A stretch of 64,000 nucleotides of DNA from Spirosoma arboris (GTDB lineage Bacteria > Bacteroidota > Bacteroidia > Cytophagales > Spirosomataceae): assembly GCF_009754945.1 (NCBI RefSeq), contig NZ_WPIN01000002.1:1-64000 (forward strand), in the 5' to 3' direction. A program made the position numbers and the translations under genes. The number at the start of each line of letters is the position of its first letter. The stretch's first letter is position 1. Of this stretch, positions 44,486-53,843 are shown in pieces. Under the pieces are notes generated by a model. That model was not told the origin of the DNA and did not search any database. It saw only the letters and a program-made list of their open reading frames with translations.

Positions 44486-47395
44486 ATGACCCTAGCCCGA
44501 TATACATTCCTGCCCTGGCTGCGCCGGGGAGTCGCGAATCAGCTTACCCAGGCTCCTACACAGGCGCGGGCAACGCTGGACGTCAATCTGGTTATCAACA
44601 ACGATACCGCTCATCCGATCAGCAAGCAGGTGAGTCTCATTGGGCCGGGCGACGTGGTGGGCATCAATCCGCAAATGATTGTGCGGACGGAGCCCCGTAA
44701 TTCGATTACGGACTTTGAACCAAACTACCTGGCTTTCATCGAGTTTTACGACGAAGATTTCCCCTGGCGATACACGCCCGATTTGGTACAAACCAATCAT
44801 CGGTTGACGCCATGGCTCACGCTCGTGGTGTTGAAAGAAACGGAATTTGAGAATGTGAATCTGGGGACAAGTCCGCTTCCAGCCATCAATCTGAAAGCCG
44901 CCCGAAATGAGGTTCTCCCCCCTCCTGCTGATGCCTGGGCCTGGGCGCACGTTCACCTGAACCAGCCCATCGAACACCCGAACGGGAACCCCAATCTAAC
45001 GCAACTGGATACGCTGTTGACCAACTCTCCCGATCAGGGATCGGCTCGTGTTTTATGTCCACGGCATCTGGAATCCAACACGGCCTACCACGCCTTTCTG
45101 ATTCCAACCTTCGAAATCGGGCGTAAAGCCGGCTTGGGCGAACCTGTTGCGGATACCGATCCCGCCCTGACCTTTTCCTGGGCCAGCGACGAAACCGACG
45201 AGAAAAACTATCCGATTTATTACCGCTGGTTTTTTCGGACGGGGGCGGGTGGTGATTTTGAATCGCTGGTACGGCTGCTGCAGCCCCGCGATATGGACAA
45301 GCGCGTGGGTATCCGGGATATGGATGTACAGGCTCCCGGTTTCGGTATGGGTGCTGTTTCTGTAACTCCCGACAACACGGTGGGTTTAGAAGGAGCTCTA
45401 CTTGCCCCTACCACCGAACGAAAACCGAAAACAGCGCTCGATACCGTTAGTGATTTTCCCGAAAAACTGCAACCCATTGTCAACCTGCCAGAAGAAATTC
45501 TTGCCGCCAATCCCAACGCTGATCCAGTTATCAGCCCACCTTTATACGGAAAATGGCACTCCCTAATTAGCCGGTTGAGTCTTGATCCCGATGTCCAAAA
45601 CTGGGTACACGAACTAAATCAGGACCCGCGCTATCGCGCTCCGGCAGGGATGGGCACGCTGGTTGTCCAGAAAAATCAGGAAGACTACATGCGCAAAGCC
45701 TGGCAGCAAATCGGCGATGTGATGTCGGCCAATCAGAAAATCCGGTTTGCGCAACTAGCCATGCTGACGAGTGCTCGACTCCATCAAAAACACCTTGCTC
45801 CGCTGGACGATGACTTACGGCTGGCGGTGACTAGTTCGCTCCATAAGAAAGTATTGGGTGGTGCGTCTACGGTTCATTATTTGGTCCAGCAAAGCCTTCT
45901 GCCAACGTCTACCCTAAGCGGTGCATTCCGAAAATTAGTACGTCCAAATGGCCTGGTTGCCAAACGATTGTCGGTCGATAAAACTACCGAAAGTGTCAAA
46001 GGGATTATTCAGGCGCTAAATGTGGGGAAACTTACGGCGGCTCCACCAAAGACCGTTCCTTCTCAGGATCAAACCTTGCCCGAACCAATCACGAAACTGC
46101 TTGACGCTAACCCAAAAATCGTAAAAAGGATACCGGCAAAGCCCGTTTTTGTATTGGCTCAACCGGGCAAAGGTGTGCAAACAACTCGAGTCACCGTACA
46201 ACGGGACAATCCAGTGGCGGCAAAGTTCCGAAAAGCACTCACTGATTTTCACACGGTTCTGACTGAGCAGGTGGCGCTTCCGCCTACGCGGCAACCGGCA
46301 ACGCTGACGAGTATGAGCCAGAAATTAGTCGATGCGCTAAATCCTTTTGCGAGCTTTCCGCTTCGGGTACTACCGAGTATTGTCAAGGGCGCGGGCAAGC
46401 CGGAGAAGCTGGATCAGGTGATGGCGTATCCCGATATCAAAGACGCCATGTATGAGCCTTTAGTCGCTGCCAATAAGGAATTTTTCGTACCAAACCTGAA
46501 TCTGATTTCGCCAAATACGATCTCGCTGATGATTACGAATCAGCCATTTATCGAGTCGTACATGGTCGGTATCAACCACGAGTTTATGCGCGAACTGCTC
46601 TGGCGCGAATACCCAACCGACCAGCGTGGTACGCCTTTCCGGCAATTCTGGAAACCGATTGGCGATACGCAAACGGCGGCATTGCCGCCCAACCAGCAAG
46701 CTGAGAAATTGAAAGATATTCCGCCCATTCACGAATGGTTGCTCGAAACCCCTGATCACATTCACCTCGGCGAGCACAACAACCGCCAGACCGAAAGCGA
46801 GGACGGACTGCTGGTGCTGGTCATCCGGGGTGATCTGCTGAAACGTTACCCAAATACGGTTATTTACGCACAACAGGCCAAATGGGGCACCGATCCCGAT
46901 CATCTGAACCGACTGGTTTTGGTCGATAGTACGGGCGAGGCCGTCGCCGATGGCGCTCATATCAAAAATCCGATTTACAAAGCCCAGATTGACCCCGATC
47001 TGCATTTTATCGGTTTCGATCTGTCAATTTCGGAAGCGAAAGGTCAGGTGAATTATGAAACGGCTGCTGAAAAACAACGTCTGGGCGATAGCGATTTAGG
47101 GTGGTTTTTCGTCATTCAGGAAGTACCGGGCGAACCCCGTTTCGGACTGGATGAAACTCAGGCAGTGGCGCCAAGCCCGCAGAAATGGGATAATCTATCC
47201 TGGGCAACGCTGGGCAATCAGCCTGTAATTGATCTTGCCCAACCCTTCGCTCAACCGCTAACGGGTCAGAACCCTGACAATATCAACTGGAATACCAATG
47301 CGGCTGATCTGGCCTATATTCTTTTCCAGAAGCCTGTGATGGTGGCCGTTCATGCCCGCGAAATGCTTAAAAATCTCGTCAGTTCTCAATCCTGA
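44486..47395 (+). CDS. Large protein of unknown function (969 aa)
   Basis: I do not recognise a named family. The protein has no signal peptide or membrane segment and is rich in Pro, Trp and acidic residues. Distinct, conserved-looking segments are WRYTPDLVQTNHRLTPWLTL near residue 110, ARVLCPRHL near 190, YRWFFRTGAGGDFESL near 250, FFVPNLNLISPNT near 665, Y692-MVGINHEFMRELLWREYP, and GWFFVIQEVPGEPRFGLDE starting at about 872. The overall impression is of a structural or scaffold protein rather than an enzyme. It is followed after 5 bp by the 1513-aa gene, so the two are almost certainly co-translated. Confidence 0.75.
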   Translation: MTLARYTFLPWLRRGVANQLTQAPTQARATLDVNLVINNDTAHPISKQVSLIGPGDVVGINPQMIVRTEPRNSITDFEPNYLAFIEFYDEDFPWRYTPDLVQTNHRLTPWLTLVVLKETEFENVNLGTSPLPAINLKAARNEVLPPPADAWAWAHVHLNQPIEHPNGNPNLTQLDTLLTNSPDQGSARVLCPRHLESNTAYHAFLIPTFEIGRKAGLGEPVADTDPALTFSWASDETDEKNYPIYYRWFFRTGAGGDFESLVRLLQPRDMDKRVGIRDMDVQAPGFGMGAVSVTPDNTVGLEGALLAPTTERKPKTALDTVSDFPEKLQPIVNLPEEILAANPNADPVISPPLYGKWHSLISRLSLDPDVQNWVHELNQDPRYRAPAGMGTLVVQKNQEDYMRKAWQQIGDVMSANQKIRFAQLAMLTSARLHQKHLAPLDDDLRLAVTSSLHKKVLGGASTVHYLVQQSLLPTSTLSGAFRKLVRPNGLVAKRLSVDKTTESVKGIIQALNVGKLTAAPPKTVPSQDQTLPEPITKLLDANPKIVKRIPAKPVFVLAQPGKGVQTTRVTVQRDNPVAAKFRKALTDFHTVLTEQVALPPTRQPATLTSMSQKLVDALNPFASFPLRVLPSIVKGAGKPEKLDQVMAYPDIKDAMYEPLVAANKEFFVPNLNLISPNTISLMITNQPFIESYMVGINHEFMRELLWREYPTDQRGTPFRQFWKPIGDTQTAALPPNQQAEKLKDIPPIHEWLLETPDHIHLGEHNNRQTESEDGLLVLVIRGDLLKRYPNTVIYAQQAKWGTDPDHLNRLVLVDSTGEAVADGAHIKNPIYKAQIDPDLHFIGFDLSISEAKGQVNYETAAEKQRLGDSDLGWFFVIQEVPGEPRFGLDETQAVAPSPQKWDNLSWATLGNQPVIDLAQPFAQPLTGQNPDNINWNTNAADLAYILFQKPVMVAVHAREMLKNLVSSQS

Positions 47396-47400
47396 ATACT

Positions 47401-50400
47401 ATGAGTCGTACTGAACCGTCAACTATTCCACAGCGACAGATTTCACAACTGACTGATGACCTGCCTTTTGTGTTATTCCCCGTCCGGATTGAGACGCATT
47501 TTCATACCGAAGGCACCGTCCATGAATTATGGGTTCGGATTTACCCCGACGAAATCACGACGTTCACTCACGAAAAAGACCTCACTGCCGAAGAAATCAG
47601 TGAAGGGGAATCGTACTGGAAAAACGTCTGGGCAACCCGTACCGAAACCGATGAAGCTGGCGCAACTTTACGCACAACACTTTGGAACAGTTTAACCAAA
47701 CGATTTGGCGTTAACCGGGCCGCGTGGGTGGCCCGACAAACGCAACCCACCAACTGGTCGAACGACTGGCGAACGCTGACGGAATTGGTTTTGAGAGAAC
47801 AAGCTCCTCCCAAATCACAGGCGTGGACACAGGCGCCACATACCCGACTAATGCCAGATCAGTTCGTGGTCACGACCTACAGTGGTGGGCAAAAAATTTA
47901 CGAGGTTGTGGGCAAACCTGTACCAGATACGTTGGTGCTAGGCCCTGATCCATTGAAGGCAGATGGCGCTTTTGGTTGGAATGGCGATAATAAGCTGGTG
48001 ATCAGCCCCGAAATGGCCTGGATGTTTGATTTCGATAAGGCGTTGGCTGTGGGGATGGCGGTCAAAATAGGTCTCGACGCGCCCTGGTTTCAGCAGGGTT
48101 TCGACCGATTGGTTGTGCTCGGTGTTCGGTTTTCGACCGATGCACATCAGAATCAAACGTTACTGGAAGAGCTTGTTCTGAACCACAATTATTCGACAGA
48201 AGGTTTAAGCATACTTCCGCAGGGAACGCCGACCAACAACACCGACAAGGCCTCGTCGGGTTATTCGTCTGCAACGTCGGCGGATCGGCAGCGGGAAGTG
48301 GAAGAAAATAAGCCGTATTTTTCGCCGGTCGATGAGTATTATCAGCAACAGGATGGGCAACGTCTCGCCGAAGCGCTGGGCGTTAGCAATGATTCACTCT
48401 TTTTCGTTCAAAACGCGGGTTCCAGCGACGTGGCCGAAGCGCTGGCGATGAACAATGCGCTCTGGCCCGCCACCTGGGGACTGTTTTTAGACGACGTACT
48501 GACACCACTAGTTAGCCGACCGAATCAGGCATTGGCCAGGCAGTTTTTTACCGAATTCGTGACGGGACGAGGACCGTTACCAGCCATTCGGGCAGGCAAT
48601 CAACCCTACGGTTTGCTGGTAACGAGTAATCTGAAAACCTGGCAGTTCACACCTGCCGAGCTAGGTACCAATGCTGATTTCTGGACAAAACTGCTGAGTA
48701 TTCTTCAGCAAATGCGTACCCAGTGGGAGCTGCTTTTAGCACAGGTCGCGTTTGCGGGTAAAGCGGGCGATCCGTTCCAGATTCTGATGAATATTATCGG
48801 CTTACAGGCGTCGTCGGTGGCGTATTCATCTCGAAAAGCAATCACGGACATCTATGCCTGGAATTATCTCAATTTTCAGGATACATCTTTGCTAACAGAG
48901 CAGAACTGGGTACGGATTCACCGATCCAAGCAGCAACAACTCAGCCGGTTGGGATTTGACACTGCCAGCGATTTCCTGCTGGAAAAGCTTATTTTTCAAT
49001 CCCGAACGGACACATTGAACGGTCCCGTTATTGACGCCGACCCAACTTTACCATTGTCTGAAACTGATCCTATTCAGCCGTTCAATGGTACGGACAATTA
49101 CATAGACTGGCTGCTAAAAAGTAACCTCGAAACGATTAGGAATCAGACGTTTCTCGATCAGAATAACCAATCCATTACCATTCCAAAAGCACTGTTATAC
49201 CAGTTATTGCGACGAGCGTATTTGGAAGAATTCGGGCAGAGTATCAAAAAATGGCTGATCGCTCAGCAATTCATCACGGATTTCCCGGTCGAACAATCCA
49301 TTCAAAATGTGGCTGGGCAAACCGACCTGACTAAGGCAGATTACTTACAGCTCGATGCTTCTGCGCTCCGGTTGACCACGACGAAAATTCCGGTCGGCGA
49401 TTTTATCCAAACGCTCTTCCCCAAACCGGGCGAAACTTATTCTGGGCCAGCCGAGATGCTGCCGCTGCTGGGGGTAGTCAATGCGCTACAACAACTTCAT
49501 AAGCTACCAACAGCCCGACTGGAGCGTCTTTTTGCCGAGCATATCGACTTATGCAGCTATCGGCTGGATGCCTGGCAAACCGGTCTCGTCGCCCGTCGGC
49601 TCTACAACCTCCACCACAATACGGATCATAAATACCTGAACAAAGGCACGTATCTGGGCGCTTACGGCTGGGTCGAAAATTTGAAACCCAATAGCGCAAA
49701 ACAGGGATTTCCGCAGGATCAATACCCTAAACCACTTCAGGGCCCAAACACAAAAACGATTTACGAAGATGCCACCAACGGCGGCTACGTACAAACTCCG
49801 TCGTTGAGCCACGCGGTTACGGCGGCTGTGCTGCGGAATGCCTACCTGTCGCATGGCACCGATAACGCCCAGTTTGCCGTCAACCTGTCATCCGAGCGGG
49901 TTCGTCTGGCGCTAACGTATCTGGATGGCCTGCGTAACGGACAGGAATTGGGTGCTCTGCTGGGCTATCAGTTTGAGCGAGGATTGCATGATCGAAGCCT
50001 ATTTCTTAATGAAGCCATTTACGTGCTACGCGACCGTTTCCCACTCATTTCTAAAAAGTTAACGCCTGTACCCGACGGCACCGCGCAGGAAGTCGTTGAG
50101 GCCCGAAACGTTATCAACGGGTATGATCTGCTCGATTATGCGCGAACCCACCCGCAACTGCAAGGCATTGCCGGTCTACCCGCCGACGGCTCAACCGAAA
50201 AAAACGCTCTACTAGCCGAACTCGACCGGCTCACCGATGCACTCGACGGGCTGGCCGATTTGTCGCTGTCGGAAAGTGTTTTTCAGGCTGTTCAGGGAAA
50301 TTACGACCGAGCGGGTGGGATGATGCAGGCCATTTCGGAAGGCAAACTACCGCCCGATCCGGCAATTGTCAGCACACCCCGCTCCGGCACGTCGATTACG

Positions 50401-51942
50401 CACCGTGTGGCTCTCTGTTTGCAAACGACTGGCGCTGGCGATCGTCATTCCGCCTGGGGAGCCACGGCTTCTCCCCGAAGCAAAGCCAATCCGTTTGTGA
50501 ATGAGTGGCTGGGCGAACGATTACCAAAACCCGAAACGATTCAATTTCACTATGCTGCCGGTGCAGTCGAGGATACGCTGACACTAGCTCAATTCGATAT
50601 TCAGCCGCTTGATTTCGTCTTGATGACAGGCGCAGATTTAGGCACGCTTTCGTCGGAGTTAGAGCGCTGGTTGTCGGTTCAACTCCGGCAGAATTTTGCC
50701 GTTTCTGATAGCGTGCAACTGGTGCTTGATTTCCATACCGCAGCTGCGAATGCGACTTCATTAGCCGCACTGTTACCGTATTTACGTTCGTTGAAAAAGA
50801 TCATTACGGAAGCCCGACCGTTGAACGCGCTGGACTTTCTGCTTCCGGCACAATCGTATCAGGAAGGTGAATCAAATCCGTCCGGCTACCAAAATAGCGA
50901 AGCGAAGAAAGCTGAATTGGAAACGGCTATAGCTGATCTTCAAGCTAAAATAGAAACCCTCAAAACGGCCACCGATGCGCTAAAAAGTGCGACGGATAGC
51001 GCTCGTGCAGCAGGTCAAACCACCATATCATCGTCTGCGCTGACCAACATTCGCACGGCTTTATTAACCATAGCGGCTTACGGCTGGATCGAAGCCTTAC
51101 CAGCGACAACCGATGCCAATTCAGTTTTGGTGGCCGATGAGTTGGTTAATCAAGGGTCAAGTATCGTGCTTTTCCTGCAAAAGCAGCTTGATCCAAGTCT
51201 TTTTGATGACTTTGACACCCTGACTATTGACCAGCAGGTAGCGCGTTGCCGTGATGTTGCTCAACAGATTTACGGTCGGTCGTTTAATTGGGTGCCGACA
51301 TTTCAATTCCATAATCAACCCCAATTGACCGATGCGCTTACACATAGTTCGGCCATGTTGAGTGGACCGTCGGAGCTGGTGATGGAAAACTGGTTGCAAA
51401 GCGTAGCGCGGGTGCGAACAGGTATGGAAACGCTGGAGACGATTGCGCTGCATCATGATCTGTATCAGGACAATCCGTTCTCGCTAACGCCTGTGCAACT
51501 ACCTTACGTAGCGGGCGAAAAATGGGTGGGCGAAACCTTTTCCGAAACCCAGCGTCGGCAGGAACGGCTATCGCTGGCCATCCATCAGGCTCCGGCAACC
51601 ATGACTGATTTACAGGCGGGTTGGCTACTCGACGAATGGACTGAACTGATTCCCACCGACAAGGAGACGACGGGCGTTACGTTCCAGTATGATCGTCCAG
51701 ACGCCATGCCACCACAGGCAATTCTGATCGCTGTAGCGCCCGTTTTGAATGGGCACTGGAACTGGCTCGAATTGATGAGCGTCCTGAACGATACGCTTGA
51801 CCGCGCCAAACTCCGCGCCGTTGAACCCGATATGCTGACCAATACGGACTATTTTCAGGTACTTCCCGCTGTACTCAATGACTTTTCTACGGGTGGATTT
51901 TCCACTGTTTTCACGCAGGGAAGCACACTAGCCCAATCCTAA
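47401..51942 (+). CDS. Giant protein of unknown function (1513 aa)
   Basis: The largest gene of the cluster, without signal peptide or transmembrane segment. The N-terminus reads LPFVLFPVRIETHFHT (21-36) and ELWVRIYPDEI (42-52), followed by a Trp/Glu-rich segment. This opening resembles uncharacterised large bacterial proteins I recall but cannot name. Other marked segments are ALWPATWGLFLDDVLTPLV near 358 and GNQPYGLLVTS near 400. A probable coiled coil lies at about 1168-1207 (AELETAIADLQAKIETLKTA), after which the chain is helical. The C-terminal region has YVAGEKWVGETFSETQRRQE. No catalytic motif was found. It starts 5 bp after the 969-aa gene and ends 13 bp before the 587-aa gene. Confidence 0.75.
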   Translation: MSRTEPSTIPQRQISQLTDDLPFVLFPVRIETHFHTEGTVHELWVRIYPDEITTFTHEKDLTAEEISEGESYWKNVWATRTETDEAGATLRTTLWNSLTKRFGVNRAAWVARQTQPTNWSNDWRTLTELVLREQAPPKSQAWTQAPHTRLMPDQFVVTTYSGGQKIYEVVGKPVPDTLVLGPDPLKADGAFGWNGDNKLVISPEMAWMFDFDKALAVGMAVKIGLDAPWFQQGFDRLVVLGVRFSTDAHQNQTLLEELVLNHNYSTEGLSILPQGTPTNNTDKASSGYSSATSADRQREVEENKPYFSPVDEYYQQQDGQRLAEALGVSNDSLFFVQNAGSSDVAEALAMNNALWPATWGLFLDDVLTPLVSRPNQALARQFFTEFVTGRGPLPAIRAGNQPYGLLVTSNLKTWQFTPAELGTNADFWTKLLSILQQMRTQWELLLAQVAFAGKAGDPFQILMNIIGLQASSVAYSSRKAITDIYAWNYLNFQDTSLLTEQNWVRIHRSKQQQLSRLGFDTASDFLLEKLIFQSRTDTLNGPVIDADPTLPLSETDPIQPFNGTDNYIDWLLKSNLETIRNQTFLDQNNQSITIPKALLYQLLRRAYLEEFGQSIKKWLIAQQFITDFPVEQSIQNVAGQTDLTKADYLQLDASALRLTTTKIPVGDFIQTLFPKPGETYSGPAEMLPLLGVVNALQQLHKLPTARLERLFAEHIDLCSYRLDAWQTGLVARRLYNLHHNTDHKYLNKGTYLGAYGWVENLKPNSAKQGFPQDQYPKPLQGPNTKTIYEDATNGGYVQTPSLSHAVTAAVLRNAYLSHGTDNAQFAVNLSSERVRLALTYLDGLRNGQELGALLGYQFERGLHDRSLFLNEAIYVLRDRFPLISKKLTPVPDGTAQEVVEARNVINGYDLLDYARTHPQLQGIAGLPADGSTEKNALLAELDRLTDALDGLADLSLSESVFQAVQGNYDRAGGMMQAISEGKLPPDPAIVSTPRSGTSITHRVALCLQTTGAGDRHSAWGATASPRSKANPFVNEWLGERLPKPETIQFHYAAGAVEDTLTLAQFDIQPLDFVLMTGADLGTLSSELERWLSVQLRQNFAVSDSVQLVLDFHTAAANATSLAALLPYLRSLKKIITEARPLNALDFLLPAQSYQEGESNPSGYQNSEAKKAELETAIADLQAKIETLKTATDALKSATDSARAAGQTTISSSALTNIRTALLTIAAYGWIEALPATTDANSVLVADELVNQGSSIVLFLQKQLDPSLFDDFDTLTIDQQVARCRDVAQQIYGRSFNWVPTFQFHNQPQLTDALTHSSAMLSGPSELVMENWLQSVARVRTGMETLETIALHHDLYQDNPFSLTPVQLPYVAGEKWVGETFSETQRRQERLSLAIHQAPATMTDLQAGWLLDEWTELIPTDKETTGVTFQYDRPDAMPPQAILIAVAPVLNGHWNWLELMSVLNDTLDRAKLRAVEPDMLTNTDYFQVLPAVLNDFSTGGFSTVFTQGSTLAQS

Positions 51943-51955
51943 ACCAATACCTCGC

Positions 51956-53719
51956 ATGGCTGATATAGATAAACTCCGTCCTTTATTTCTGAACCTCCCC
52001 ATCTTTCAACCGGCCATTAAAGGCTGGAATCGGTTGGAAGGCAGCCCACGTCAGCGTGAAGTTGAACGGAGCCTGCGAGCCGAAGTACGCGACCCGCTCT
52101 GGATGCTTACCCGGCAGTGGCAATTCGGAGAGTTTCAGGGCGACGATGCGGGCTCACCCATTGACGCTCGCCTATTGACGCACCAGACCTTTCTAAATCG
52201 GTATGCAGTAGCGAATGGACCTACTCAACCGCTACCGATCGACATTCCACTCGAAGCCCGTGTGGAACGAGAATACCGATCCAATGATCTGGGTAGTCAG
52301 TTGCGTATTGGTCGGTATTTTGAAAAATTGCTTCGTAAAACGGTCTCTTCTACTCAATTCCAGCCATATAAAAACGAGTACGTTCGGCAATATTCCATCC
52401 CAGCCAGCGAACCGAATCCAACGTTCGACAAAGACACTGATCAAACACGGGAAGCCGTTGCCGGAAAAACCATCAACGGCGAGTTACTCTTACAAGCTGT
52501 CGCCGATGGCTCGCATACAGTCTGGGTAAATGGGAATACGATTATTTCGTCTTCCGACAAGACCTTACTGACTGGTATTGCTACTGATCTGGTGAATTGG
52601 GCTGCACAGTTTATGACTCAACCCGAGTCGAAAGAAGACAATGCCTGGTCGGGTACCCAACTGGAATACCAGTTTGCCTGTGCCGCCGAGGATACCGACG
52701 GTACACAAACCGTTCTGCGAGCCGATCAGTACGAGAATGGACAACTGGACTGGTACTCATTTGATGTAGATTCCGCCAGCACACTCGACGGTACGCTAAG
52801 CCAACCCATCAACCCATTGGACGAATGTCTGTCGTTTATTCCGGCCCCTGTCTCGTTTCAGGGTATGCCGCAACCCCGTTTCTGGGAAATGGAAGATGAA
52901 CGCACCGAGTTCACCAAAATCGACACTAATACAACCGACGTTATCAAGCTCATTCTGACCGAATTCATGCTGTTGTATAGCAACGACTGGTGCGTTTTTC
53001 CCTACGAACGCCCAATTGGATCGCTGTGTGCTATTGGTGGATTAGTTGTGACCGATGTGTTCGGGCAACGCACGTTTATTAAACCAGCGGGTACAGGTAT
53101 CGATGACGACTGGACTCGCTGGAGTTTCTTTAGCCTGAGTACCAACGCGGCAGCCGCTAACACGTTATCCCTTTTACCGCCATCGCTGGGAAAACCCCAG
53201 GAAAGTCAGCCATTGGAAAAAGTCAATTTCATTCGCGATGAGATGGCGAACAGTGTCTGGGCAATTGAGTCGGTGATACCGTCACCGCTGGATCGAGGCA
53301 TCAATGGGTTCGAGTCGGCGCTGGCTGCGCAAAATGCCAGTTTATCGCCTGCCGCTGCTTTGCTTCCTACGGAGGCTAAAATCCGGTATCTGCTGGGCAC
53401 CAGTGTCCCGTATAACTGGATTCCGTTCATTCCCGTCCACGTGGCAGGGAGCGACCGCGACATTCAGCTTCAACGCGCCCGAATGCCCGATCAGGCGGCT
53501 ACGTTTAAAGGCAAGATCCTTGACCAACCCGCGCCTTATTTCGTGAACGAAGAAGAGGTGCCCCGGTCGGGAAAACTCATTACGCGCACCTACCAGCGAA
53601 CCCGAACCACCGATGGCCGCGTCGTACTTTGGGTGGGTCGAAAAACCACTGCCGGAAAGGGCGAAGGCAGCAGCGGCCTCGCCTTTGATCAACTTCTTGA
53701 TACGACCCCTTCAGTGTAA
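51956..53719 (+). CDS. Conserved-looking protein of unknown function (587 aa)
   Basis: Not assigned to any family I know. There is no signal peptide. The N-terminal signature R45-DPLWMLTRQWQFGEFQGDD is striking: it is dense in Trp/Gln/Phe and looks like a strongly conserved interaction surface. A second signature, F309-WEMEDERTEF, is followed by LILTEFMLLYSNDWCVFPYERPIG-type sequence around 330-350 and a conserved VVTDVFGQRTFI. The C-terminal part has NWIPFIPVHVAG. It begins 13 bp after the 1513-aa gene and appears to end the operon; the next gene is 124 bp further on. A particle or complex component is one possibility, but nothing proves it. Confidence 0.75.
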   Translation: MADIDKLRPLFLNLPIFQPAIKGWNRLEGSPRQREVERSLRAEVRDPLWMLTRQWQFGEFQGDDAGSPIDARLLTHQTFLNRYAVANGPTQPLPIDIPLEARVEREYRSNDLGSQLRIGRYFEKLLRKTVSSTQFQPYKNEYVRQYSIPASEPNPTFDKDTDQTREAVAGKTINGELLLQAVADGSHTVWVNGNTIISSSDKTLLTGIATDLVNWAAQFMTQPESKEDNAWSGTQLEYQFACAAEDTDGTQTVLRADQYENGQLDWYSFDVDSASTLDGTLSQPINPLDECLSFIPAPVSFQGMPQPRFWEMEDERTEFTKIDTNTTDVIKLILTEFMLLYSNDWCVFPYERPIGSLCAIGGLVVTDVFGQRTFIKPAGTGIDDDWTRWSFFSLSTNAAAANTLSLLPPSLGKPQESQPLEKVNFIRDEMANSVWAIESVIPSPLDRGINGFESALAAQNASLSPAAALLPTEAKIRYLLGTSVPYNWIPFIPVHVAGSDRDIQLQRARMPDQAATFKGKILDQPAPYFVNEEEVPRSGKLITRTYQRTRTTDGRVVLWVGRKTTAGKGEGSSGLAFDQLLDTTPSV

Positions 53720-53843
53720 GAAACCGATCAGTTACTTCGAAACGTAACGAGTTTTAGAGTAGATTTTTCAGATTCCATTATTCTGATAATCATTTCTTTA
53801 CAGGAAAATAAAATTTAAAAAACTTTCCTCTCCCGTAACGCTC

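Noticed and set aside
35044..53719. Reading the large-protein cluster as a contractile injection system, phage tail or prophage
   Set aside because: No sheath, tube, baseplate, spike, AAA+ ATPase, terminase, portal or integrase was recognised, and the large proteins do not resemble those I know from such systems.
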